Source of the DNA: Palaemon carinicauda
Taxonomy: Eukaryota; Arthropoda; Malacostraca; Decapoda; Palaemonidae
Direction of reading: 5' to 3'
NCBI RefSeq assembly: GCF_036898095.1
Contig: NC_090729.1
Coordinates: 59,243,850-59,307,849 of the forward strand
DNA: 64,000 nt
In this document: in pieces, positions 24,121-38,097 of the stretch
How positions within the stretch are numbered: position 1 is the stretch's first letter
Layout: every line of letters starts with the position of its first letter
The notes under the pieces: model-generated
What the model was told of the DNA's origin: nothing
The model's database searches: none
What the model saw: only the letters and a program-made list of their open reading frames with translations
Program-made: the position numbers and the translations under genes

Positions 24121-27100
24121 ATGTATTAATATATATGGCTTATTTGAAATATGAAAGAAACACGTTTAAATGTGCAAAAATATATCATTAATCGAATGCC
24201 AAGTCCCAAACCTACCAATTAGCTAAGATGGTGAAGATGGGTTGATTTCAATTCTAAGTACAGAAACCAGAATTTGACAGGTATATGTATAGAAGAATTG
24301 TCATTGACTTTATCTTTCTTCGTGGCCGAGTGGTATGGTCACTGGCATACAGATATCCTGGACGAGGGTTCAAATCCCCGCTGGTCCGATATCATAGTCT
24401 TTGGGCGTTCCGCCTGGGGCTCTGATCCCCAGGTCGTTAAGAGAATCCAGACTTTAATGTATTAATATATATGGCTTATTTGAAATATGAAAGAAACACG
24501 TTTAAATGTGCAAAAAATTTATCATTAATCGAATGCCAAGTCCCAAACCTACCAATTAGCTACGATGGTGAAGATGGGTTGATTTCAATTCTAAGTACAG
24601 AAAACCAGAATTTGACAGGTATATGTATAGAAGAATTGTCATTGACTTTTATCTTTCTTCGTGGCCGAGTGGTATGGTCACTGGCATAGAGATATCCTGG
24701 ACGAGGGTTCAAATCCCCGCTGGTCCGATATCATAGTCTTTGGGCGTTCCGCCTGGGGCTCTGATCCCCAGGTCGTTAAGAGAATCCAGACTTTAATGTA
24801 TTAATATATATGGCTTATTTGAAATATGAAAGAAACAGTTTAAATGTGCAAAATTTATCATTAATCGAATGCCAAGTCCTAAACCTACCAATTAGCTACG
24901 ATGGTGAAGATGGGTTGATTTCAATTCTAAGTACAGAAAACCAGAATTTGACAGGTATATGTATAGAAGAATTGTCATTGACTTTTATCTTCTTCGTGGC
25001 CGAGTGGTATGGTCACTGGCATACAGATATCCTGGACGAGGGTTCAAATCCCCGCTGGTCCGATATCATAGTCTTTGGGCGGTTCCGCCTGGGGCTCTGA
25101 TCCCCAGGTCGTTAAGAGAATCCAGACTTTAATGTATTAATATATATGGCTTATTTGAAATATGAAAGAAACACGTTTAAATGTGCAAAAATATATCATT
25201 AATCGAATGCCAAGTCCCAAACCTACCAATTACAACGATGGTGAAGATGGGTTGATTTCAATTCTAAGTACAGAAAACCAGAATTTGACAGGTATATGTA
25301 TATATAGAATTGTCATTGACTTTTATCTTTCTTCGTGGCCGAGTGGTATGGTCACTGGCATACAGATATCCTGGACGAGGGTTCAAATCCCCGCTGGTCC
25401 GATATCATAGTCTTTGGGCGGTTCCGCCTGGGGCTCTGATCCCCAGGTCGTTAAGAGAATCCAGACTTTATGTATTAATATATATGGCTTATTTAGAAAT
25501 ATGAAAGAAACAGTTTAAATGTGCAAAAATTTATCATTAATCGAATGCCAAGTCCTAAACCTACCAATTAGCAACGATGGTGAGGATGGGTTGATTTGAA
25601 TTCTAAGTACAGAAAACCAGAATTTGACAGGTATATGTATAGAAGAATTGTCATTGACTTTTATCTTTCTTCGTGGCCGAGTGGTATGGTCAATGGCATA
25701 CAGATATCCTACGAGGGTTCAAATCCCCGCTGGTCCGATATCATAGTCTTTGGGCGTTCCGCCTGGGGCTCTGATCCCCAGGTCGTTAAGAGAATCCAGA
25801 CTTTAATGTATTAATATATATGGCTTATTTGAAATATGAAAGAAACACGTTTAAATGTGCAAAAATATTTATCATTAATCGAATGCCAAGTCCCAAACCT
25901 ACCAATTAGCTACGATGGTGAAGATGGGTTGATTTCAATTCTAAGTACAGAAAACCAGAATTTGACAGGTATATGTATAGAAGAATTGTCATTGACTTTT
26001 ATCTTTCTTCGTGGCCGAGTGGTATGGTCACTGGCATACAGATATCCTGGACGAGGGTTCAAATCCCCGCTGGTCCGATATCATAGTCTTTGGGCAGTTC
26101 CGCCTGGGGCTCTGATCCCCAGGTCGTTAAGCGAATCCAGACTTTAATGTATTAATATATATGGCTTATTTGAAATATGAAAGAAACACGTTTAAATGTG
26201 CAAAATTTATCATTAATCGAATGCCAAGTCCCAAACTACCAATTAGCTACGATGGTGAAGATGGGTTGATTTCAATTCTAAGTACAGAAAACCAGAATTT
26301 GACAGGTATATGTATAGAAGAATTGTCATTGACTTTTATCTTTCTTCGTGGCCGAGTGGTATGGTCACTGGCATACAGATATCCTGGACGGGAGTTCAAA
26401 TCCCTGCTGGTCCGATATCAGTAGTCTTTGGGCGGTTCCGCCTGGGCTCTGATCCCCAGGTCGTTAAGAGAATCCAGACTTTAATGTATTAATATATATG
26501 GCTTATTTGAAATATGAAAGAAACACGTTTAAATGTGCAAAAATATATCATTAATCGAATGCCAAGTCCCAAACCTACCAATTAGATAAGATGGTGAAGA
26601 TGGGTTGATTTCAATTCTAAGTACAGAAAACCAGAATTTGACAGGTATATGTATAAGAATTGTCATTGACTTTTATCTTTCTTCGTGGCCGAGTGGTATG
26701 GTCACTGGCATACAGATATCCTGGACGAGAGTTAAAATCCTCGCTGGTCCGATATCATAGTCTTTAGGCGGTTCCGCCTGGGGCTCTGATCCCCAGGTCA
26801 TTAAGAGAATCCAGACTTTAATGTATTAATATATAAGGCTTATTTAAAATATGAAAGAAACACGTTTAAATGTGCAAAAAATTTATCATTAATTGAATGC
26901 CAAGTTCCTAACCTAGCAATTACATACGATGGTGAAGATGGGTTGATTTCAATTCTAAGTACAGAAAACCAGAATTTGACAGGTATATGTATAGAAGAAT
27001 TGTCATTGACTTTTATCTTTCTTCGTGGCCGAGTGGTATGGTCACTGGCATACAGATATCCTGGACGAGGGTTCAAATCCCCGCTGGTCCGATATCATAG

Positions 27101-30100
27101 TCTTTGGGCGGTTCCGCCTGGGGCTCTGATCCCCAGGTCGTTAAGAGAATCCAGACTTTAATGTATTAATATATATGGCTTATTTGAAATATGAAAGAAA
27201 CACGTTTAAATGTGCAAATATTTATCATTAATCGAATGCCAAGTCCCAAACCTACCAATTAGCTACGATGGTGAAGATGGGTTGATTTCAATTCTAAGTA
27301 CAGAAACCAGAATTTGACAGGTATATGTATAGAAGAATTGTCATTGACTTTATCTTTCTTCGTGGCCGAGTGGTATGGTCACTAGCATACAGATATCCTG
27401 GACGAGAGGTTCAAATCCCCGCTGGTCCGATATCATAGTCTTTGGGCGTTCCGCCTGGGGCTCTGATCCCCAGGTCGTTAAGAGAATCCAGACTTTAATG
27501 TATTAATATATATGGCTTATTTAAATATGAAAGAAAACACGTTTAAATGTGAAAAAATTTATCATTAATCGAATGCCAAGTCCCAAACCTACCAATTAGC
27601 TACGATGGTGAATGGGTTGATTTCAATTCTAAGTACAGAAAACCAGAATTTGACAGGTATATGTATAGAAGAATTGTCATTGACTTTTATCTTTCTTCGT
27701 GGCCGAGTGGTATGGTCACTGGCATACAGATATCCTGGACGAGGGTTCAAATCCCCGCTGGTCCGATATCATAGTCTTTGGGCGGTTCCGCCTGGGGCTC
27801 TGATCCCCAGGTCGTTAAGAGAATCCAGACTTTAATGTATTAATATATATGGCTTATTTGAAATATGAAAGAAACATGTTTAAATGTGCAAATATTTATC
27901 ATTAATCGAATGCCAAGTCCCAAACCTACCAATTAGCTACGATGGTGAAGATGGGTTGATTTCAATTCTAAGTACAGAAAACCAGAATTTGACAGGTATA
28001 TGTATAGAAGAATTGTCATTGACTTTTATCTTCTTCGTGGCCGAGTGGTATGGTCACTGGCATACAGATATCCTGGACGAAGGTTCAAATCCCCGCTGGT
28101 CCGATATCATAGTCTTTGGGCGGTTCCGCCTGGGGCTCTGATCCCCAGGTCGTTAAGAGAATCCAGACTTTAATGTATTAATATATATGGCTTATTTGAA
28201 ATATGAAAGAAACACGTTTAAATGTGCAAAAATATATCATTAATCGAATGCCAAGTCCCAAACCTACCAATTAACAAGATGGTGAAGATGGGTTGATTTC
28301 AATTCTAAGTACAGAAAACCAGAATTTGACAGGTATATGTATATATATATAGAATTGTCATTGACTTTTATCTTTCTTCGTGGCCGAGTGGTATGGTCAC
28401 TGGCATACAGATATCCTGGACGAGGGTTCAATCCCCGCTGGTCCGAATATCATAGTCTTTAGGCGGTTCCGCCTGGGGCTCTGATCCCCAGGTCGTTAAG
28501 AGAATCCAGACTTTAATGTATTAATATATATGGCTTATTTAGAAATATGAAAGAAACACGTTTAAATGTGCAAAAATTTATCATTAATCGAATGCCAAGT
28601 CCTAAACCTACCAATTAGCAACGATGGTGAGGATGGGTTGATTTCAATTCTAAGTACAGAAAACCAGAATTTGACAGGTATATGTATAGAAGAATTGTCA
28701 TTGACTTTTATCTTTCTTCGTGGCCGAGTGGTATGGTCACTGGCATACAGATATCCTGGACGAGGGTTCAAATCCCCGCTGGTCCGATATCATAGTCTTT
28801 GGCGGTTCCGCCTGGGGCTCTGATCCCCAGGTCGTTAAGAGAATCCAGACTTTAATGTATTAATATATATGGCTTATTTGAAATATGAAAGAAACACGTT
28901 TAAATGTGCAAAAATATTTATCATTAATCGAATGCCAAGTCCCAAACCTACCAATTAGCTAAGATGGTGAAGATGGGTTGATTTCAATTCTAAGTACAGA
29001 AAACCAGAATTTGACAGGTATATGTATAGAAGAATTGTCATTGACTTTATCTTTCTTCGTGGCCGAGTGGTATGGTCACTGGCATACAGATATCCTGGAC
29101 GAGGGTTCAAATCCCCGCTGGTCCGATATCATAGTCTTTGGGCAGTTCCGCCTGGGGCTCTGATCCCCAGGTCGTTAAGCGAATCCAGACTTTAATGTAT
29201 TAATATATATGGCTTATTTGAAATATGAAAGAAACACGTTTAAATGTGCCAAAATTTATCATTAATCGAATGCCAAGTCCCAAACCTACCAATTAGCTAC
29301 GATGGTGAGATGGGTTGATTTCAATTCTAAGTACAGAAAACCAGAATTTGACAGGTATATGTATAGAAGAATTGTCATTGACTTTTATCTTTCTTCGTGG
29401 CCGAGTGGTATGGTCACTGGCATACAGATATCTGGACGAGAGGTTCAAATCCCCGCTGGTCCGATATCATAGTCTTTGGGGTTCCGCCTGGGCTCTGATC
29501 CCCAGGTCGTTAAGAGAATCCAGACTTTAATGTATTAATATATATGGCTTATTTGAAATATGAAAGAAACACGTTTAAATGTGCAAAAATTTATCATTAA
29601 TCGAATGCCAAGTCCCAAACCTACCAATTAGATATGATGGTGAAGATGGGTTGATTTCAATTCTAAGTACAGAAAACCAGAATTTGACAGGTATATGTAT
29701 GAAGAATTGTCATTGACTTTTATTTTTCTTCGTGGCCGAGTGGTATGGTCACTGGCATACAGATATCCTGGACGAGAGGTTCAAATCCCCGCTGGTCCGA
29801 TATCATAGTCTTTGGGCGGTTTCCGCCTGGGGCTCTGATCCCCAGGTCGTTAAGAGAATCCAGACTTTAATGTATTAATATATATGGCTTATTTGAAATA
29901 TGAAAGAAACACGTTTAAATGTGCAAAAATATATCATTAATCGAATGCCAAGTCCCAAACCTACCAATTAGCAAGATGGTGAAGATGGGTTGATTTCAAT
30001 TCTAAGTACAGAAAACCAGAATTTGACAGGTATATGTATATATAGAAGAATTGTCATTGACTTTCATCTTTCTTCGTGGCCGAGTGGTATGGTCACTGGC

Positions 30101-33100
30101 ATACAGATATCCTGGACGAGGGTTCAAATCCCCGCTGGTCCGATATCATAGTCTTTGGGCGTTCCGCCTGGGGCTCTGATCCCCAGGTCGTTAAGAGAAT
30201 CCAGACTTTAATGTATTAATATATATGGCTTATTTAAAATATGAAAGAAACAGGTTTAAATGTGCAAAAAATTTATCATTAATCGAATGCCAAGTCCTAA
30301 ACCTACCAATTAGCATACGATGGTGAAGATGGGTTGATTTCAATTCTAAGTACAGAAAACCAGAATTTGACAGGTATATGTATAGAAGAATTGTCATTGA
30401 CTTTTATCTTTCTTCGTGGCCGAGTGGTATGGTCACTGGCATACAGATATCCTAGACGAGGGTTCAAATCCCCGCTGGTCCGATATCATAGTCTTTGGGC
30501 AGTTCCGCCTGGGGCTCTGATCCCCAGGTCGTTAACGAATCCAGACTTTAATGTATTAATATATATGGCTTATTTGAAATATGAAAGAAACACGTTTAAA
30601 TGTGCAAATATTTATCATTAATCGAATGCCAAGTCCCAAACCTACCAATTAGCTACGATGGTGAGGATGGGTTGATTTCAATTCTAAGTACAGAAAACCA
30701 GAATTTGACAGGTATATGTATAGAAGAATTGTCATTGACTTTATCTTTCTTCGTGGCCGAGTGGTATGCTCACTGGCATACAGATATCCTGGACGAGAGT
30801 TCAAATCCCCGCTGGTCCGATATCATAGTCTTTAGGCGGTTCCGCCTGGGGCTCTGATCCCCAGGTCGTTAAGAGAATCCAGACTTTAATGTATTTAATA
30901 TATGTGGCTTATTTGAAATATGAAAGAAACACGTTTAAATGTGCAAAATTTATCATTAATTGAATGCCAAGTCCCAAATCTACCAATTAGCTACGATGGT
31001 GAAGATGGGTTGATTTCAATTCTAAGTACAGAAAACCAGAATTTGACAGGTATATGTATAGAAGAATTGTCATTGACTTTTATCTTTCTTCGTGGCCGAG
31101 TGGTATGGTCACTGGCATACAGATATTCCTGGACGAGGGTTCAAATCCTCGCTGGTCCGATATCAGAGTCTTTGGGCGGTTTCCGCCTGGGGCTCTGATC
31201 CCCAGGTCGTTAAGAGAATCCAGACTTTAATGTATTAATATATATGGCTTATTTGAAATATGAAAGAAACACGTTTAAATGTTCAAAAATATATCATTAA
31301 TCGAATGTCCAAGTCCCAAACCTACCAATTAGCTAAGATGGTGAAGATGGGTTGATTTCAATTCTAAGTACAGAAAACCAGAATTTGACAGGTATATGTA
31401 TATATATATATGAATTGTCATTGACTTTTATCTTTTTTCGTGGCCGAGTGGTATGGTCACTGGCATACAGATATCCTGGACGAGGGTTCAAAATCCTCGC
31501 TGGTCCGATATCATAGTCTTTAGGCGGTTCCGCCTGGGGCTCTGATCCCCAGGTCGTTAAGAGAATCCAGACTTTAATGTATTAATATATATGGCTTATT
31601 TAGAAATATGAAAGAAACACGTTTAAATGTGCAAAAATTTATCATTAATCGAATGCCAAGTTCCTAAACCTACAATTAGATACGATGGTGAAGATGGGTT
31701 GATTTCAATTCTAAGTACAGAAAACCAGAATTTGACAGGTATATGTATAGAAGAATTGTCATTGACTTTTATCTTTCTTTGTGGCCGAGTGGTATGGTCA
31801 CTGGCATACAGATATCCTGGACGAGGGTTCAAATCCCCGCTGGTCCGATATCATAGTCTTTAGGCGGTTCCGCCTGGGGCTCTGATCCCCAGGTCGTTAA
31901 GAGAATCCAGACTTTAATGTATTAATATATATGGCTTATTTGAATATGAAAGAAACATGTTTAAATGTGCAAAAATTTATCATTAATCGAATGCCAAGTC
32001 CCAAACCTACCAATTAGCTACGATGGTGAAGATGGGTTGATTTCAATTCTAAGTACAGAAAACCAGAATTTGACAGGTATATGTATAGAAGAATTGTCAT
32101 TGACTTTTATCTTTCTTCGTGGCCGAGTGGTATGGTCACTAGCATACAGATATCCTGGACGAGGGTTCAAATCATGCTGGTCCGATATCATAGTCTTTGG
32201 GCGTTCCGCCTGGGGCTCTGATCCCCAGGTCGTTAAGAGAATCCAGACTTTAATGTATTAATATATATAGATTATTTAGAATATGAAAGAAACACGTTTA
32301 AATGTGCAAAAATTTATCATTAATCGAATGCCAAGTCCCAAACCTACCAATTAGCTACGATGGTGAGGATGGGTTGATTTCAATTCTAAGTACAGAAAAC
32401 CAGAATTTGACAGGTATATGTATAGAAGAATTGTCATTGACTTTTATCTTTTTTCGTGGCCGAGTGGTATGGTCACTGGCATACAGATATCCTTGACGAG
32501 GGTTCAAATCCCCGCTGGTCCGATATCATAGTCTTTGGGCGTTCCGCCTGGGACTCTGATCCCCAGGTCGTTAAGAGAATCCAGACTTTAATGTATTAAT
32601 ATATATGGCTTTTTTGAAATATGAAAGAAACAGTTTAAATGTGCAAAAATTTATCATTAATCGAATGCCAAGTCCCAAACCTACCAATTAGCTACGATGG
32701 TGAAGATGGGTTGATTTCAATTCTAAGTACAGAAAACCAGAATTTGACAGGTATATGTATAGAAGAATTGTCATTGACTTTTATCTTTCTTCGTGGCCGA
32801 GTGGTATGGTCACTGGCATACAGATATCCTGGACGAGGGTTCAAATCCCGCTGGTCCGATATCATAGTCTTTGGGCAGTTCCGCCTGGGGCTCTGATCCC
32901 CAGGTCGTTAAGCGAATCCAGACTTTAATGTATTAATATATATGGCTTATTTGAAATATGAAAGAAACACGTTTAAATGTGCAAAAATATATCATTAATC
33001 GAATGCCAAGTCCCAAACCTACCAATTAGCTACGATGGTGAAGATGGGTTGATTTCAATTCTAAGTACAGAAAACCAGAATTTGACAGGTATATGTATAG

Positions 33101-33603
33101 AAGAATTGTCATTGACTTTTATCTTTCTTCGTGGCCGAGTGGTATGGTCACTGGCATACAGATATCCTGGACGAGGGTTCAAATCCCTGCTGGTCCAATA
33201 TCATAGTCTTTGGGCGGTTCCGCCTGGGGCTCTGATCCCCAGGTCGTTAAGAGAATCCAGACTTTAATGTATTAATATATATGGCTTATTTGAAATATGA
33301 AAGAAACACGTTTAAATGTGCAAAAATTTATCATTAATCGAATGCCAAGTCCAAACCTACCAATTAGCATACGATGGTGAAGATGGGTTGATTTCAATTC
33401 TAAGTACAGAAAACCAGAATTTGACAGGTATATGTATAGAAGAATTGTCATTGACTTTTATCTTTCTTCGTGGCCGAGTGGTATGGTCACTGGCATACAG
33501 ATATCCTGGACGAGGTTCAAATCCCCGCTGGTCCGATATCATAGTCTTTGGCGGTTCCGCCTGGGGCTCTGATCCCCAGGTCGTTAAGAGAATCCAGACT
33601 TTA
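24121..33603 (+). repeat. Sub-array B: near-consensus monomers with many 1-bp losses
   Basis: About 28 monomers. Many carry one-base losses in short homopolymers: CAGAAACC for CAGAAAACC (24,265), GACTTTATC for GACTTTTATC (24,308), GGGCGTTCC for GGGCGGTTCC, ATCTTCTTCG (24,990) and TTCAATCCCC (28,429). Type 7 marks occur at 26,821, and the pair of units at 31,917 and 32,253 repeats the pair at 4,309 and 4,646. The loss pattern could be real or left over from long-read consensus errors. No gene or RNA other than the satellite is seen. Confidence 0.8.
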
Positions 33604-34440
33604 ATGTATTAATATATATGGCTTATTTGAAATATGAAAGAAACACGTTTAAATGTGCAAAAATATATCATTAATCGAATGCCAAGTCCCAAACCTACCA
33701 ATTAGCTAAGATGGTGAAGAAGGGTTGATTTCAATTCTAAGTACAGAAAACCAGAATTTGACAGGTATATGTATAGAAGAATTATCACTGACTTTTATCT
33801 TTCTTCGTGGCCGAGTGGTATGGTCACTGGCATACAGATATCCTGGACGAGGGTTCATATCCCCGCTGGTCCAATATCATAGTCTTTGGGCGGTTCTGCC
33901 TGGGGCTCTTATCCCCAGGTCGTTAAGAGAATCCAGACTTTAATGTATTAATATATATGGCTTATTTAGAATATGAAAGAAACACGTTTAAATGTGCAAA
34001 AATTTATCATTAACTGATTGCCAAGTCCCAAACCTACCAATTAGATACGATGGTGAAGATGGGTTGATTTCAATTCTAAGTACAGAAAACCAGAATTTGA
34101 CAGGTATATGTATAAAAGAATTGTTATCGACTTTTATCTTTCTTCGTGGCCGAGTGGTATGGTCACTGGCATACAGATATCCTAGACGAGGGTTCGAATC
34201 CCCGCTGGTCCGATATCATAGTCTTTGGGCGGTTCCACCTGGGGCTCTGATCCCCAGGTCGTTAAGAGAATCCAGACTTCAATATATTAATATATATGGC
34301 TTATTTGAAATATGAAAGAAACACGTTTAAATGTGCAAAAATATATCATTAAACGAATGCCAAGTCCCAAACCTACCAATTAGCTAGGATGGTGAAGATG
34401 GGTTGATTTCAATTCTAAGTACAGGAAACCAGAATTTGAC

Positions 34441-34649
<209 letters not shown>

Positions 34650-35830
34650 GAATTGTCATTGACTTTTATCTTTCTTCATGGCCGAGTAGTATGGTCACTG
34701 GCATACAGATATCCTGGACGAGGGTTCATATCCCCGCTGGTCCAATATCATAGTCTTTGGGCAGTTCTGCCTAGGACGCTTATCCCCAGGTCGTTAAGAG
34801 AATCCAGACTTTAATGTATTAATATATATGGCTTATTTAGAATATGAAAGAAAGAGGTTTAAATGTGCAAAAATTTATCATTAATCGAATGCCAAGTCCT
34901 AAACCTACCAATTAGATATGATGGTGAGGATGGGTTGATTTCAATTCTAAGTACAGAAAACCAGAATTTGACAGGTATATGTATAGAAGAATTGTCATTG
35001 ACTTTTATCTTTCTTCGTGGCCAAATAGTATGGTCACTGGCATACAGATATCCTGGACGAGGGTTCAAATCCCCGCTGGTCCGATATCAGAGTCTTTGGG
35101 TGGTTCCGCCTGGGGCTCTGATCCCCAGGTCGTTAAGAGAATCCAGACTTTAATGTATTAATATATATGGCTTATTTAAAATATGAAAGAAACACGCTTA
35201 AATGTGCAAAAATTTATCATTAATCTAATGCCAAGCCCCAAACCTACCAATTAGCTACGATGGTGAAGATGGGTTGAATTCAATTCTAAGTACAGAAAAC
35301 CAGAATTTGACAGGTATATGTATAGAAGAATTGTCATTGACTTTTATCTTTCTTCGTGGCCGAGTGGTATGGTCACTGGCATACAGTTATCCTGGACGAG
35401 GGTTCAAATCCCCGCTGGTTCGATATCATAGTCTTTGGGCGTTTCCGCCTAGGGCTCTGATCCCCAGGTCGTTAAGAGAATCCAGACTTTAATTTATCAA
35501 TATATATGGCTTATTTGAAATATGAAAGAAACAAGTTTAAATGTGCAAAAATTTAACATTAATTGAATGCCAAGTCCCAAACCTACCAATTAGCTAAGAT
35601 GGTGAAGATGGGTTGATTTCAATTCTAAGTACAGAAAACCAAAATTTGACAGGTATATGTATAGAAGAATTGTCATTGACTTTTATCTTTCTTCGTGGCC
35701 GAGTGGTATGGACACTGGCATACAGATATCATGGATGAGGGTTCAAATCCCCGCTGGTCCGATATCATAGTCTTTGGGCGGTTCCGCCTGGGGCTCTGAT
35801 CCCCATGTCGTTAAGAGAATCCAGACTTTA

Positions 35831-37186
35831 ATGTATTAATATATATGGCTTATTTGAAATAAGAAAGAAACACGTTTAAATGTGCAAAAAGTTATCATTA
35901 ATCGAATGCCAAGTCCCAAACCTACCAATTAGCTACGATGGTGAAGATGGGTTGATTTCAATTCTAAGTACAGAAAACCAGAATTTGAAAGGTATATGTA
36001 TAGAAGAATTGTCATTGACTTTTATCTTTCTTCGTGGACGCGTGGTATGGTCACTGGCATATAGATATCCTGGACGAGGGTTCAAATCCCCGCTGGTCCG
36101 ATATCATAGTCTTTAGGCGGTTCCGCCTGGGGCTCTGATCCCCAGGTCGTTAAGAGAATCCAGACTTTAATGTATTAATATATATGGCTTATTTGAAATA
36201 TGAAAGAAACACGTTTAAATGTGCAAATATTTATCATTAATCGAATGCCAAGTCCCAAACCTACCAATTAGCTACGATGGTGAGGATGGGTTGATTTGGA
36301 TTCTAAGTACAGAAAACCAGAATTTGACAGGTATATGTATACAAGAATTGTCATTGACATTTATCTTTCTCCGTGGCCGAGTGGTATGGTCACTAGCATA
36401 CAGATATCCTGGACGAGAGTTCAAATCCCCGCTGGTCCGATATCATAGTCTATAGGCGGTTCCGCCTGGGGCTCTGATCCCCAGGTCGTTAAGAGAATCC
36501 AGACTTTAATGTATTAATATATAGGGCTTATTTGAAATATGAAAGAAACATGTTTAAATGTGCAAAAAGTTATCATTAATCGAATGCCAAGTCCCAAACC
36601 TACTAATTAGCTACGATGGTGAAGATGGGTTGATTTCAATTCTAAGTACAGAAAACCAGAATTTGAAAGGTATATGTATAGAAGAATTGTCATTGACTTT
36701 TATCTTTCTTCGTGGACGCGTGGTATGGTCACTGGCATATAGATATCCTGGACGAGGGTTCAAATCCCCGCTGGTCCAATATCATAGTCTTTGGGCAGTT
36801 CCGCCTGGGGCTCTGATCCCCAGGTCGTTAATCGAATCCATACTTTAATGTATTAATATATATGGCTTATTTGAAATATGAAAGAAACACGTTTAAATGT
36901 GCAAAAATTTATCATTAATCGAATGCCAAGTCCCAAACCTACCAATTAGCTACGATGGTGAGGATGGGTTGATTTCAATTCTAAGTACAGAAATCCAGAA
37001 TTTGACAGGTATATGTATAGAAGAATTGTCATTGACATTTATCTTTCTCCGTGGCCGAGTGGTATGGTCACTGGCATACAGATATCCTGGACGAGAGTTC
37101 AAATCCCCGATGGTCCGATATCATAGTCTTTAGGCGGTTCCGCCTGGCGCTCTGATCCCCAGGTCGTTAAGAGAATCCAGACTTTA
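35831..37186 (+). repeat. 678-bp dimer in two copies
   Basis: Units at 35,831 and 36,509 share CAAAAAGTTATC, TTTGAAAGG, GGACGCGTGG and CATATAG. Units at 36,170 and 36,848 share the type 8 marks GAGGATGGG, GACATTTATCTTTCTCCG and GAGAGTTC. The alternation gives a 678-bp period. The same marks (GTTATC, GAAGG, GGACGCG, GACATTT) are scattered through the homogenised array to the right, so this dimer resembles an ancestor of it. Confidence 0.7.
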
Positions 37187-38053
37187 ATGTATTAATATAT
37201 ATGGCTTATTTGAAATATGAAAGAAACACGTTTAAATGTGCAAAAATTTATCATTAATCGAATGCCAAGTCCCAAACCTACCAATTAGCTACGATGGTGA
37301 AGATGGGTTGATTTCAATTCTAAGTACAGAAAACCAGAATTTGACAGGTATATGTATAGAAGAATTGTCATTGACTTTTATCTTTCTTCGTGGCCGAGTG
37401 GTATGGTCACTGGCATACAGATATCCTGGACGAGGGTTCAAATCCCCGCTGGTCCGATATCATAGTCTTTAGGCGGTTCCGCCTGGGGCTCTGATCCCCA
37501 GGTCGTTAAGAGAATCCAGACTTTAATGTATTAATATATATGGCTTATTTGAAATATGAAAGAAACACGTTTAAATGTGCAAAAATTTATCATTAATTGA
37601 ATGCCAAGTCCCAAACCTACCAATTAGCTAAGATGGTGAAGATGGGTTGATTTCAATTCTAAGTACAGAAAACCAGAATTTGACAGGTATATGTATAGAA
37701 GAATTGTCATTGACTTTTATCTTTCTTCGTGGCCGAGTGGTATGGTCACTGGCATACAGATATCCTGGACGAGAGTTCAAATCCCCGCTGGTCCGATATC
37801 ATAGTCTTTGGGCGGTTCCGCCTGGGGCTCTGATCCCCAGGTCGTTAAGAGAATCCAGACTTTAATGTATTAATATATATGGCTTATTTGAAATATGAAA
37901 GAAACACGTTTAAATGTGCAAAAATTTATCATTAATCGAATGCCAAGTCCCAAACCTACCAATTAGCTACGATGGTGAAGATGGGTTGATTTCAATTCTA
38001 AGTACAGAAAACCAGAATTTGACAGGTATATGTATAGAAGAATTGTCATTGAC

Positions 38054-38057
38054 TTTT
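38054..38057 (+). terminator. T4 run just upstream of the A box, possible Pol III terminator
   Basis: In the consensus monomer this is the only run of four or more T on the + strand; every other T run is three or shorter. It lies 11 bp before the A box, so a transcript begun at one promoter meets its first T4 at the entrance of the next monomer (38,393-38,396 for this unit), about 339 nt on. Four T can stop Pol III, though less efficiently in some organisms. In monomers with GACATTTATC the run is only three T, so read-through into the next unit is predicted there. Confidence 0.5.
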
Positions 38058-38068
38058 ATCTTTCTTCG

Positions 38069-38079
38069 TGGCCGAGTGG
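38069..38079 (+). promoter_or_regulatory. Pol III A box (TGGCCGAGTGG)
   Basis: TGGCCGAGTGG matches the internal-promoter consensus TRGYNNARNGG at every position. It recurs once per monomer. Variants include TGGACGAGTGG (6,620 and 14,094 areas) and TGGCTGAGTGG (type 10 units). In tRNA genes this element, with the B box, binds TFIIIC and directs initiation about 12-20 bp upstream. That would be near 38,050-38,060, directly after the TTTT run. Confidence 0.8.
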
Positions 38080-38097
38080 TATGGTCACTGGCATACA

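Noticed and set aside
38064..38082. CENP-B box near CTTCGTGGCCGAGTGG
   Set aside because: It starts with TTCG but lacks the required A and the CGGG block at the right spacing.
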